Positions 28,163 to 35,410 of a DNA stretch of 35,410 nucleotides are shown here, one piece after another. Made by a program: the position numbers and the translations under genes. A model generated the notes under the pieces. The model saw only the letters and a list, made by a program, of their open reading frames with translations, did not search any database and was not told where the DNA came from. The stretch covers positions 1 to 35,410 of the forward strand of contig CAKRYY010000031.1 in NCBI GenBank assembly GCA_934432885.1. The letters run 5' to 3'. This DNA comes from an uncultured Lachnospiraceae bacterium. GTDB taxonomy: Bacteria; Bacillota; Clostridia; Lachnospirales; Lachnospiraceae. Numbering within the stretch: position 1 is the first letter of the stretch; each line of letters opens with the position of its first letter.

Positions 28163-28947
28163 AGCGCCGCTCCCCTTTTTATGATATGTGCTGAAAGCCA
28201 GACTGCTGATAGGTACAAAATCATACAGCCGGTCATAATAACTGCTCCTGCCAGGTTGTGATAAAGCGGCTTAAAATAACCCGGCGAAGAAATCCCTATG
28301 TATACCATGATTCCAAATGGCACCATACACATAATTTTCTGTTCCATTCTTCTGCCATGCAGCATTGTCTGGATTTCTCTCTCTACATCTGCCTTCATAA
28401 TGATAATCCGGCTGCTGTTTTCTATGATTTCACGCAGATTGCTTCCATTCCTTTTTCCTGCGCAGAAAATATCCGCAAAATGATAAATATCCTCCGAGCC
28501 GCTGCGTTCCCCTAAATCATAGAGAATTTTTTCCAGCGTAACATTATTTTCTAAAAGCTTTTCCATGCGAAAAATTTCCCCACAGATAAGGCTTTCACCA
28601 TGATAGAGGCGCAGCATTTCCCTGCCTGCCTTTAAAAACGCATTTTCAACCGAATATCCAGCCTGCAGATTGCCGGAAATCATCTCTATCCATTCCCTGA
28701 ATTGTCTCTCTAAGCTGGTTTTCCGCTCTTCTATGAGCACAGTCTTTTTCCATCTGCAAAATAAAACTGCCCCGATGCTCCCCGGCAAAACTGTCCACAG
28801 GCTCTGATAAAAGAAATAGAAAAATACACTGCCGAGCAAAAAACCAGCCGTTCCATACCCAAATGCCTCTTTCTTAGAAAACCGGTAATTCCGATAATCC
28901 TGCGGCAATGAGCTTTTCTCTGTGGAATAATTCTTTTTTACAGACAA
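28159..28947 (-). CDS. tadB: TadB-like pilus platform protein
   Basis: A 262-residue inner-membrane protein with a type II secretion F domain. Two helices lie at about 28-65. The cytoplasmic helical bundle has EWIEMISGNLQAGYSVENAF (about 86-105). Two C-terminal helices lie at about 210-250. With TadC it makes the platform on which the TadA ATPase acts. No ATG fits the N-terminus. The likely start is TTG 28947, with AGAGG 5 nt upstream and GGGAGG further back, giving a 74-bp overlap with tadA. It overlaps tadC by 4 bp. Confidence 0.85.
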   Translation of the reverse strand: MSVKKNYSTEKSSLPQDYRNYRFSKKEAFGYGTAGFLLGSVFFYFFYQSLWTVLPGSIGAVLFCRWKKTVLIEERKTSLERQFREWIEMISGNLQAGYSVENAFLKAGREMLRLYHGESLICGEIFRMEKLLENNVTLEKILYDLGERSGSEDIYHFADIFCAGKRNGSNLREIIENSSRIIIMKADVEREIQTMLHGRRMEQKIMCMVPFGIMVYIGISSPGYFKPLYHNLAGAVIMTGCMILYLSAVWLSAHIIKRGAAL

Positions 28948-30103
28948 GTCTTCCTCTCACCTCCCTGCCTTTTATCTTCGTATCCTCTTCAAAAAGGTAC
29001 AATGTTTCCATCTGTATTTCCTCTTTCTCCATCCCTATCACCTCTGCTATTTCGAGCACCCTTCTGGTCCTATCCCGCATCCTTCCAAGATGGATGATGA
29101 TGTCGATGCCTGATGCTATCTGTCTCCTGATTGCAGAAACTGGCAGCTCCATTCCCATCAGTACCATTGTTTCCAATCGGGAAAGCATATCTCTTGCACT
29201 GTTAGCATGTCCCGTAGACAGCGAGCCATCATGACCGGTATTGAGACATTGCAGCAGATCAAGCGCTTCCTTTCCACGCACCTCGCCCACAATCAGCCTG
29301 TCTGGACGCATCCGCAGACTTGTCCGGATCAAATCCCGAATCGTAATCTCTCTGCACCCCTCAGCATTTGCATTGCGTGTCTCCATCCGCACCAGATTCG
29401 GCGCATTTTGAATCTGCAGCTCCGCACTGTCCTCGATGGTAATTACCCTCTCCTCAGGTGGAATATACTCGGAGAGCGCATTTAAAAAGGTCGTCTTTCC
29501 AGAGCCTGTTCCTCCGCTGATAAAAATATTGTAGCCAGCTCTTACCAGACTCTTAAGCCAGTCAGCCACATCCCTGGGAAGTGAACCCAGCCGAATCAAT
29601 GTCTCCATATCAATAGGCTCCTTTGGAAAACGCCGAATCGTCAAAACCGGTCCATTTAAAGCCACTGGTTCCAATACGACATTGACTCTGGAGCCATCTG
29701 GCAATCTCGCATCCACCACCGGTGATGCCTCATTTACCATCCGGTTACAGCCTGCTGCAATCTGCTGAATAATATCTTCCAGCTTTTCCTTTGAGGAAAA
29801 CGCATTTTCCCAGCGTGAAAGCCGTCCCCTTCTCTCAATAAAAATCGTATCCGGCCCGTTAATCATAATTTCCGTAATCTCGGTATCCTCCAAAAGCTCC
29901 TGTAAAATATCCAGCTTACGGATTGCATAAAACAGTTCCCTTCCAAGCTTTTCCCTCTCAGTAAGACTTAAAAAATGTTCTCTTTTATATTCCGTCAACG
30001 TTTCGCCAATCAGTCTTCGGACCTCTGTTTCCTCCATTTCACGGGAATAATCCAGCTTTTGATAGATACGTTCAAGCAGTGCTTTCTTTGCATCAGGCTC
30101 CAT
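28874..30103 (-). CDS. tadA: TadA/CpaF secretion ATPase
   Basis: The 409-residue hexameric ATPase that powers pilus assembly on the cytoplasmic side. An N-terminal helical domain (about 1-110) includes EITEIMINGPDTIFIERRG. The Walker A motif is GGTGSGKT (197-204). The Asp box follows (TIEDSAELQ), then the Walker B region LIVGEVRG (270-277) and the His box TGHDGSLSTGHANS (289-302). All family motifs are intact. The ATG 30103 has AAAGGA 5 nt upstream and overlaps the TadZ-like gene by 11 bp. Confidence 0.96.
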   Translation of the reverse strand: MEPDAKKALLERIYQKLDYSREMEETEVRRLIGETLTEYKREHFLSLTEREKLGRELFYAIRKLDILQELLEDTEITEIMINGPDTIFIERRGRLSRWENAFSSKEKLEDIIQQIAAGCNRMVNEASPVVDARLPDGSRVNVVLEPVALNGPVLTIRRFPKEPIDMETLIRLGSLPRDVADWLKSLVRAGYNIFISGGTGSGKTTFLNALSEYIPPEERVITIEDSAELQIQNAPNLVRMETRNANAEGCREITIRDLIRTSLRMRPDRLIVGEVRGKEALDLLQCLNTGHDGSLSTGHANSARDMLSRLETMVLMGMELPVSAIRRQIASGIDIIIHLGRMRDRTRRVLEIAEVIGMEKEEIQMETLYLFEEDTKIKGREVRGRLVCKKELFHREKLIAAGLSELPVF

Positions 30104-31124
30104 AGATTTCCTTTCTTACCATTTCTCTGGCATAGTCTGCCAACGCTCCGTAGGTCAGATTTTCCGTTATAAATGTCAGATTCTTAATCTGGGGAAGCGT
30201 GCATTTCCTCGTCTTTTTAAGAATTTCCTCCTGCTGTGCCTGCTCCAGCAGTCTTTCATAGTGATAAAGCTTGGAGCTCGCCGCATCGTCCCTGCCCACA
30301 ATCGTAAATACCTTTCTGCACATCCGCAGCAGTTCAAATAGACCCTGCATTCCCTCCGATAAATCAAGAATGACATATTCATAAGCTGTCAGACGTTCAA
30401 GCTCTGAAAGCAGCTCTATCCACTGTTTTGGCGTAATCTGTGCAAGATCCTGCCATGAAAAAACCGGTGGAATATAATCGAGTCTCTGTAAGGTCTCCGT
30501 CATGCTTCCAAGCTTATAAAGAAGCGCCTCTCTTGCATTTGTGACATAATAGACCAAATCGGATAAATCTGCTTCAAATTCCCGCTCCAGACGCCTGTCA
30601 AGCCCAGAAAAACTCTCAAAGTTCAGATACAGCACCTTATGTTCCTTTGCCAGCACTTCTCCCATCGTAATGGCAAAGCTGGTCTGCATACACCGGTGCA
30701 CCGGCGTAAAAAAGCCAATAAGCTGAAGTCTTCCTTCCCTTACCGGTAAAACGCCTTTTGCAGAAAACATTTCCTGCAGCATGAGGTTCTCTTTATCCGG
30801 CAGTTCCTTTTCCAGAAAACGAAGCGCCTGCTTTATGATTTCAGCGCAGGGCTGGTATCTGCAAATACAGTCCCTTTCTGTACTGTCCTCCTCCGTCAGT
30901 AAAACGAGCTTTCCAAAGCAGGCACTCTGCAGCCCTTCCTCATACAATTCCTGCGCCAGCAATATCAGCATAACGGTCTCCCCCTGACAAAATGTCAAAA
31001 GCGCAGCCAGAGAGGTAAATGCCAGCGCTTCAAATGGATATTCTTCCCTCTCCCTTACATAGCTGCAAAAGCAGCGTACATACTCCTCCTCTGCATCACA
31101 GATGGCAAGCAGCGGCTTTTTCAA
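30093..31124 (-). CDS. tadZ: TadZ/CpaE-like localisation protein
   Basis: A 343-residue cytoplasmic protein in the position of TadZ, a ParA/MinD-type ATPase that places the Tad machinery. The N-terminal part (1 to about 110) resembles a degenerate receiver domain, and the rest is ParA/MinD-like, with YEYVILDLSEGMQG near residues 251-264 as the Walker B region. The Walker A position reads FFTPVHRCMQTSFA (138-151) and has no lysine, so ATP binding may be lost or altered. The start is TTG 31124, with AAGGAGGG 6 nt upstream, overlapping the peptidase 1 stop by 4 bp. Confidence 0.8.
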   Translation of the reverse strand: MKKPLLAICDAEEEYVRCFCSYVREREEYPFEALAFTSLAALLTFCQGETVMLILLAQELYEEGLQSACFGKLVLLTEEDSTERDCICRYQPCAEIIKQALRFLEKELPDKENLMLQEMFSAKGVLPVREGRLQLIGFFTPVHRCMQTSFAITMGEVLAKEHKVLYLNFESFSGLDRRLEREFEADLSDLVYYVTNAREALLYKLGSMTETLQRLDYIPPVFSWQDLAQITPKQWIELLSELERLTAYEYVILDLSEGMQGLFELLRMCRKVFTIVGRDDAASSKLYHYERLLEQAQQEEILKKTRKCTLPQIKNLTFITENLTYGALADYAREMVRKEIYGA

Positions 31125-31543
31125 AAAAATCCCTCCTTACAAAGAGACAGGAAAATGCCAGCCGCAATCGGAGCACACATTGGCAGCCGACGTCCTATCA
31201 GCTTTTTCTTATGAAAAATCAAAAATCCTATTGGAATCAGGGACAGATACAGTCCCACAAGAAATGCAAACATGGCATGCCGCCACGAAAGAAAGACAGC
31301 CGTCACACACAGAAGCTTAATATCGCCCGCTCCAACGGCTCTGCAAACATACAACAAAAATAACAAAATAAAAACAATGCCCGCCTGTATAATAGAATAT
31401 GAAATTCCCAAAACTCCTTTTTGAATACACTGGTATACTACGGCGTCGAGCAACGCCAAAATGATAAGCCGATTAGAAACCCGCTGTCTCAGACAGTCCT
31501 GCCAGATGGCAAGACCAAGAAATAACACTAAATGTAAAATCAA
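31121..31543 (-). CDS. Prepilin peptidase 1 (A24 family), first gene of the Tad operon
   Basis: A 140-residue polytopic aspartyl peptidase. The catalytic residues are D16 in IWQDCLRQRVSNRL and D74 in VGAGD. The protein is almost wholly hydrophobic, with five to six helices. The start is uncertain: TTG 31543 gives the family N-terminus, with a GGGGCGGTG run 8-14 nt upstream; no ATG is in frame nearby. Two A24 enzymes in one operon may divide the work between pilin and pseudopilins. The operon promoter lies just upstream. Confidence 0.88.
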   Translation of the reverse strand: MILHLVLFLGLAIWQDCLRQRVSNRLIILALLDAVVYQCIQKGVLGISYSIIQAGIVFILLFLLYVCRAVGAGDIKLLCVTAVFLSWRHAMFAFLVGLYLSLIPIGFLIFHKKKLIGRRLPMCAPIAAGIFLSLCKEGFF

Positions 31544-31590
31544 TTCATCTGCACCGCCCCTTTTGTCAGGCGGACGTGCTTTGTAAGAGG

Positions 31591-31619
31591 ATTATAGAAT
31601 ACAGTTTGCACAATGTCTA
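31591..31619 (-). promoter_or_regulatory. Promoter of the Tad pilus operon
   Basis: On the minus strand TAGACA (31619-31614) and a consensus TATAAT (31596-31591) are 17 bp apart, 48 bp before the first start codon and just after bofA. All eleven genes from 31543 to 21810 lie on this strand with overlaps or gaps under 30 bp. Confidence 0.68.
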
Positions 31620-31630
31620 TATGTAATTTT

Positions 31631-31903
31631 CTACAAAAAATTCAGCAGTCTTATGCCATAAAGCAGTGCAACCCCAGGAATTCCAAGGATTCCAGATGTC
31701 AAAGCTGTCCAGGGATTGATGCCCACCAGAACAGATACATTCTGCGCAGCCAATGCTTCATTGATAAGAAATACCGCTATCATTCCGGTTACTGCACGCA
31801 GCATGAAATTCAGTAAAAATTCCATTTTTTTTCGCAGGGAAATCATACAGAGAATTACAACACACATAAAAATGATTGCTGATGCGCCGCCAAAATAGTT
31901 CAT
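31631..31903 (-). CDS. bofA: BofA-family pro-sigma-K processing inhibitor
   Basis: A 90-residue membrane protein with two to three helices. The C-terminal half has the BofA signature GINPWTALTSGILGIPGVALLYG. In B. subtilis BofA holds back the SpoIVFB protease and so delays sigma-K activation in the mother cell. Here the same role in sporulation is likely but unproven. Its start has AAAAAAGGATAGAAGGC upstream. No promoter was recognised. In B. subtilis bofA follows recR and yaaL; here yaaL lies beside it but is divergent. Confidence 0.88.
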   Translation of the reverse strand: MNYFGGASAIIFMCVVILCMISLRKKMEFLLNFMLRAVTGMIAVFLINEALAAQNVSVLVGINPWTALTSGILGIPGVALLYGIRLLNFL

Positions 31904-32103
31904 GCCTTCTATCCTTTTTTATTTCTCTGCTCTATCTTATTCTGCCTGAAAAATTTTTATGTCCTCTAAAAGCAATAGAAAATTCAAAGATTTTTCCTAT
32001 TGTTTTACAGATATGTATATTTTACCCACACAGGGTCATACTCTATATAAATATTATATATGTATGGTGTGAAAATACAGCCGTACAGGAAAGGCGGTCT
32101 GTC
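31904..32103. promoter_or_regulatory. Divergent gap between bofA and yaaL
   Basis: An AT-rich gap of 200 bp. On the plus strand TTTACC (32021-32026) and TATATA (32044-32049), 17 bp apart, could be the yaaL promoter. On the bofA side no clear promoter was found. Confidence 0.4.
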
Positions 32104-32412
32104 ATGAAGTCCTATTTCAGTAAAAGCGCTCATGTTGACAGAGAAGACAACAGTATTTTTACCGATATTGAAAAAACCCGCTACGCTCTGGAAACGGCAT
32201 ACGCCGGATTCGAGAACGCAACGGACCCTGATTTGATTGATTGCTATATTTATGAAGTCAATGCGGTTCAGAAACGATATAAATATCTTTTACAGGAAGC
32301 AGCCAAAATGCAGCTTTCCTCTGAAACGCCAAAAGAAACACCTTTATGCGAGAAACCCTCGGTTCCCCTCGTTAGACAGGCTTTCCGTGAGTTTCCCTTT
32401 TCCATAGGTTAA
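32104..32412 (+). CDS. yaaL: YaaL/DUF2508 family protein
   Basis: A 102-residue cytoplasmic protein. The family core is about residues 17-62: DIEKTRYALETAYAGFENA, then DPDLIDCYIYEVNAVQKRYKYLL. This matches the small YaaL/DUF2508 family, whose function is unknown and which in Bacillus sits between recR and bofA. The C-terminal 35 residues are not part of the family core. The start ATG 32104 follows GGAAAGGCGG; the frame is open from 31876, but the upstream stretch does not read as this family. Its 3' end overlaps the convergent fliS by 69 bp. Confidence 0.85.
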   Translation: MKSYFSKSAHVDREDNSIFTDIEKTRYALETAYAGFENATDPDLIDCYIYEVNAVQKRYKYLLQEAAKMQLSSETPKETPLCEKPSVPLVRQAFREFPFSIG

Positions 32413-32811
32413 TCCCGCATACACTGTCTGCGCATTTTCCATCACGGGCGCAGAGGTATCCAGCCTGCTTACTTCCCTGTATGCAGACAATAACTCTTCT
32501 ATTATCTTCCTGCATGCAAGAAGCTGATCACTGCTGCCCCTTACGTCTGCTGCCGCCATCTCTTTGTTTACATAAATATAAAGGCGCAGCAGAAGGTAAG
32601 ACAGCTCATAGGTAAAATCAAGAGAATTCATCAGCTCATTGATACAGCCTCTTGCCTTTCGGATGCCCTCCCGGAATACAGCCCTGTCATCAGGATTGTT
32701 TATCGCATCCTCAAGATAAGCCAGATACATCTCATAGAGAATCACAATCAGACCGCTCTTATTCGCCTGTGAAATTCTTATCGTAAATTCCTTTTTTGCT
32801 TCGCTTGTCAT
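32344..32811 (-). CDS. fliS: Flagellin export chaperone FliS
   Basis: Binds the C-terminal D0 helix of flagellin and delivers it unpolymerised to the flagellar export gate. The 155-residue helical protein has the family core ISQANKSGLIVILYEMYLAYLEDA (split here over residues about 14-37) and FTYELSYLLLRLYIYVNKEM (about 66-85). It is longer than the usual 125-135 residues, with extra sequence after about residue 125. ATG 32811 was chosen because GGAG lies 8 nt upstream; a GTG at 32820 is in frame. It follows the flagellin gene by 15 bp, and its last 69 bp overlap yaaL on the other strand. Confidence 0.88.
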   Translation of the reverse strand: MTSEAKKEFTIRISQANKSGLIVILYEMYLAYLEDAINNPDDRAVFREGIRKARGCINELMNSLDFTYELSYLLLRLYIYVNKEMAAADVRGSSDQLLACRKIIEELLSAYREVSRLDTSAPVMENAQTVYAGLTYGKGKLTESLSNEGNRGFLA

Positions 32812-32826
32812 ACTATCCACTCCATT

Positions 32827-34005
32827 TTATTGCAATAACTGGAGAATCTGGGAAGGTCTTTCATTTGCCTGTGCCAGTACGGAAATACCCGCCTGGGAAA
32901 GCACCTGATTTTTGGTATATTCTGTCATTTCCTCTGCCATATCGACGTCTATGATACGGGAATAAGCAGCAGTCATATTTTCTTCTGTAATATCCAGACT
33001 GGAAATCGAATGTTCCAGACGGTTCTGATATGCGCCGAGCTTTGAGCGGATAGAGGATAAGTTATCAATCGCCTTGGATACCCTGTCAATGGACGCTGTT
33101 GCAGTCGACATCGTGCTAACATCCAAATCTGCAATTCCAAGTGTCTTATTAGATACCTTCGGAATCAAAATATCCAACGTCTGGCCCTCATTTGCACCAA
33201 TCTGTGTCGTCATCGGTCCGATTCCCGTCAGATCTACATTAAAGGTGCCTGTAGCCGGATTGGTCAGCTTCTTCAAATCAATATCCAGTGTCAGAGAGAA
33301 ATTATTATCCGCTGTAATCTTTACCGTATGTCCATCCTCGCCTACTTCCATTTTCTGGTTCCCAACAGTCCGTAAATCAACATCCCTTCCATGTACCTTG
33401 GTCTGTCCGCCAGCCGTACTGATGGTAATGGATTTTATATAGGCATCACCATTCGCATCCACATCGGTTTCGAGCTTCAGCTCATAGATGCCAGTCTTTG
33501 CTTCCTGCGCATAGGACTCCACCTTTACTGCGGAAGTATTAAATGTCGCATTCTTCGTTGACTTCTCAACAAATCCTTTTACGTCAAAGGTTCCGTCTAA
33601 AAGCACGTTTCCATTAAATTCTGTAGAGCTGGTAATCCGGTCGATTTCCTGCTGTAATTTATCCACCTCTTCCTGTACGGATACGCGGTCCTTATCTGAC
33701 ATCGTGCTGTTTGCAGCCTTGATGCTCAGCTCGCTCAGTCTCTGCAGCATATCATGAATCTCTGTCATCGTTCCTTCTGCGGTCTCGATAACGGAAATAC
33801 CATCGCTTGCATTCTGTGTCGCCGCAGACAGTCCTCGAATCTGCGCGTGCATCCTCTTGGAAATCGCCACACCCGAAGGATTATCCTTAGCGTGGTTAAT
33901 CTTATAACCTGAAGACAGCTTTTCAATCGAAGTTGAAAGTGCATTATCCGATTTTGCCAGATTGTCGTTTGCAAAAATAGCCGACATATTAAAATTTATT
34001 TTCAT
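32827..34005 (-). CDS. fliC: Flagellin
   Basis: The flagellar filament subunit, 392 residues. The conserved N-terminal D0/D1 region (1 to about 130) has NMSAIFANDNL and KLSSGYKINHAKDNPSG; the conserved C-terminal region (about 315-392) has AYSRIIDVDMAEEMTEYTKNQ and ends ILQLLQ. A variable middle domain (about 145-310) has no recognised fold. The segment QRLSEL (88-93) corresponds to the QRVREL stretch contacted by TLR5 in Salmonella flagellin, with the second Arg replaced by Ser. The start ATG 34005 has AAAGGAG 8 nt upstream; the frame is open to 34044. There is no room for a promoter in the 4 bp after the upstream gene. Confidence 0.96.
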   Translation of the reverse strand: MKINFNMSAIFANDNLAKSDNALSTSIEKLSSGYKINHAKDNPSGVAISKRMHAQIRGLSAATQNASDGISVIETAEGTMTEIHDMLQRLSELSIKAANSTMSDKDRVSVQEEVDKLQQEIDRITSSTEFNGNVLLDGTFDVKGFVEKSTKNATFNTSAVKVESYAQEAKTGIYELKLETDVDANGDAYIKSITISTAGGQTKVHGRDVDLRTVGNQKMEVGEDGHTVKITADNNFSLTLDIDLKKLTNPATGTFNVDLTGIGPMTTQIGANEGQTLDILIPKVSNKTLGIADLDVSTMSTATASIDRVSKAIDNLSSIRSKLGAYQNRLEHSISSLDITEENMTAAYSRIIDVDMAEEMTEYTKNQVLSQAGISVLAQANERPSQILQLLQ

Positions 34006-34009
34006 AGCC

Positions 34010-35290
34010 TTAGCTCCTTTCCATCTGCCTGCGTACAGCGCCAATTACGGTTCCCGCTACGCGGTACAGGGTTTTTGTTGAAATTTCCATCTGTTCCCTG
34101 CCCTGCGCCGTTTTCTGTGTGAAATTCTCTTTTAAATCTTCCCGAAATCCGGTCTGAAGGTCCTTTGCAGTAAGTCCAAGCTCTGAAACGGCAGCTTCCA
34201 GGTCCTCCCTGACCGCCGCAAGAAACGCACCGCTCTCCTCAGAAGATGCAACCAATACGCCGGTTACCTCATCTGCCTGTACCTGCAGCTTTATGGAAAT
34301 CCTCTTTTCCTGTCCGATTTCCATAGAAGCCTCTACGCCGCCCTTTTCTTCATCAGAATGAACAATTCTAAGATGCAGCGCTGTTACCGAATCCTCTGTC
34401 AAAAGCGGAATCTCGTAGGATTCCTGCTGCCGCGCAAGATGTGCCATAAAGCCCACCTGCTTGTAAGCAAGCCCAAGCTCTCTTAAGTCCAGATAAGAAA
34501 TCTCCTGATTTTCATACATGGCATTTTCCAGAATTTCTTTTTCTGTCTCTGTAAGCTGCCTGTAAGCCTCCTCTGGCTCCTTTGCATCCGTAAATGCCTT
34601 TTCCAGCTCGGAAAGCGTACCAGCAAAGCTATCCTTTGCTTTTTCAAAATAAGTATCGGCTTCTTTTCGGATTTTCTTAAATGTCTGTGTTAAATCTTTT
34701 TGATATTCCTCCGCAGCCAGTACATTTTCAATCGTAACAGGCTCCTCAAGCTGCGTAAGCAAAGAAATAGCAGTCTCCTTCGCCTGCGCTGCAGCATGGC
34801 AGCGTGCCGCCTGTTCTTTCTGATAAGCAGCATCTTTTTCCTCATTTTCCACGCCATCCAGCATGCGAAGCTGTTCTGTAAAAGGCTCCAGCTCCGTTTC
34901 CAGCGTAGGTGCAATCTCTACGACCTTATCCGCATCCATACGTTCATAGGCTTCCTTTGCCATATCCTGATAAAATGCAGTCTGTATCTGCTCATCAATC
35001 CGTTTCCCAGAGCTGATAACCTGACTTTGCACTCCCGTCTCGTCATCTGCCGTAAGCTCAAGGCTTCCCATACGTCTGGTACGAACCGCCGAAAGCAGAT
35101 TTCCAAAGGAAAGCTCCGCTCCCTGTCCGATCAGCTGACCGATAACCGCACCATCTGTCTTTTCCACCTGCCGCAGCAGCCGGTAAATTCCGATATAGGA
35201 TTCCTTTTCCTCTTTAGAAATTTCTCCATGCTGCTCAAGCTTATAAAGGTACCTTGCGTATTTTTCCTGCTCCTCCTGCCTGTCTCTTCC
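34010..35290 (-). pseudogene. 3' fragment of a flagellar-locus protein (DUF6240/FliK-like), interrupted
   Basis: The frame is open from the stop codon at 35293-35291 to 34010. The only usual start is GTG 35167 (385 residues), but it has no ribosome binding site. The 41 codons upstream of it read as good protein (KLEQHGEISKEEKESYIG and IYRLLRQ) that continues into the gene. Before the TAA, the same frame gives ANGADEL and then a TGA. The gene thus appears to have lost its 5' part through a stop and probably a frameshift. The protein is helical and Glu-rich to about residue 245 (from the GTG). The last 150 residues, with TALHLRIVHSD, MEIGQEKRISIKLQVQADE and ISTKTLYRVAGTVI, recall a hook-length-control (FliK-type) C-terminus. 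It might still be translated from an unseen start. Confidence 0.6.
34653..34679 (-). promoter_or_regulatory. Candidate sigma-28 flagellar promoter inside the broken gene
   Basis: On the minus strand TAAGAAAA (34679-34672), 11 nt, then GCCGATAC (34660-34653). The sigma-28 consensus is TAAAGTTT-N11-GCCGATAA, so spacing and most of the -10 match while the -35 is partial. It is about 650 nt upstream of flagellin and lies in coding-like sequence, so it could be chance. Confidence 0.3.
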
Positions 35291-35410
35291 TTACAATTCA
35301 TCTGCGCCATTTGCAAAATCGTGCTTTCATTTCAGTTCTCTTTTGCTTTTTTGCAGCTTCTTTTGCTCATTTCATGTTATGTACTCTTTTCTGTAAGTAT
35401 CCATAGTTTC
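35291..35410 (-). other. Right edge of the window: no intact gene
   Basis: All three minus-strand frames are stop-interrupted within these 120 bp. One frame gives ILQM and another ANGADEL over the same bases (about 35295-35325), which suggests decayed coding sequence of the neighbouring broken gene. Nothing else is recognisable. Confidence 0.4.

Noticed and set aside
35255..35282. GGAGGAGCAGG run as a ribosome binding site for the broken gene
   Set aside because: It encodes the Glu/Gln-rich stretch of that protein and no ATG, GTG or TTG follows in frame at a usable distance.
35131..35316. 61-codon minus-strand frame at the right edge
   Set aside because: It overlaps, in another frame, the conserved EKESYIG region of the broken gene; only its first residues may be relevant as frameshift evidence.

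Overview
The window looks like the chromosome of a motile, spore-forming member of the Firmicutes, most likely Lachnospiraceae (the Roseburia/Agathobacter/Lachnospira neighbourhood). The evidence is a flagellin with fliS, sporulation genes (ytvI, bofA), a Gram-positive Tad pilus locus with DUF5702 and DUF6382-FHA proteins, a cytoplasmic GH94 cellobiose phosphorylase, the TSCPD protein next to murG, and strong AGGAGG-type ribosome binding sites. No RNA genes, CRISPR array, prophage or insertion sequence was found.

Layout. 1-3.1 kb (minus strand): the 5' part of proS, the sporulation membrane protein ytvI, an RluA-type pseudouridine synthase and a PerR-like regulator. 3.3-6.8 kb (plus): a histidine kinase/response regulator pair, then luxS and mtnN, which together recycle S-adenosylhomocysteine and make the AI-2 precursor. 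6.9-10.0 kb (minus): a D-2-hydroxyacid dehydrogenase, pgi and an unrecognised membrane protein. 10.2-11.6 kb (plus): a TSCPD protein and murG. 11.6-13.0 kb (minus): a HIT protein and a flavodoxin-like/SCP2 fusion.

13.1-21.8 kb is a beta-glucoside (probably cellobiose) locus built around a divergent control region at 16.9-17.3 kb. Cellobiose phosphorylase and a GH1 beta-glucosidase are transcribed leftward. A LacI-family regulator, a lipoprotein binding protein and two CUT1 permeases are transcribed rightward. There is no ATPase gene, so a shared one elsewhere is expected. The control region holds several CGAAAACG boxes and an 11-bp inverted repeat centred on the two -35 boxes. The 214-bp gap between binding-protein and permease genes holds a strong hairpin and a second region with two mutually exclusive pairings.

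21.8-31.6 kb (minus) is an apparently complete Gram-positive Tad/Flp pilus operon. In transcription order it encodes prepilin peptidase 1, TadZ-like, TadA ATPase, TadB, TadC with a large N-terminal domain, a 57-residue Flp pilin, DUF5702, a TadE-like protein with two His/Cys metal-site repeats, prepilin peptidase 2, a small TadE-like pseudopilin and a DUF6382-FHA membrane protein. 31.6-32.4 kb has bofA and yaaL, here divergent. 32.3-35.4 kb (minus) has fliS, flagellin and a 3' fragment of a flagellar-locus protein whose 5' end is interrupted.

The most noteworthy items are the unusual Tad proteins (His/Cys repeats, TadC ectodomain, apparent loss of the TadZ Walker lysine, FHA protein with 30-bp tandem repeats), the structured RNA inside the ABC operon, the divergent operator region, and the broken gene upstream of flagellin. 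All functional calls come from reading motifs; no database search was run.
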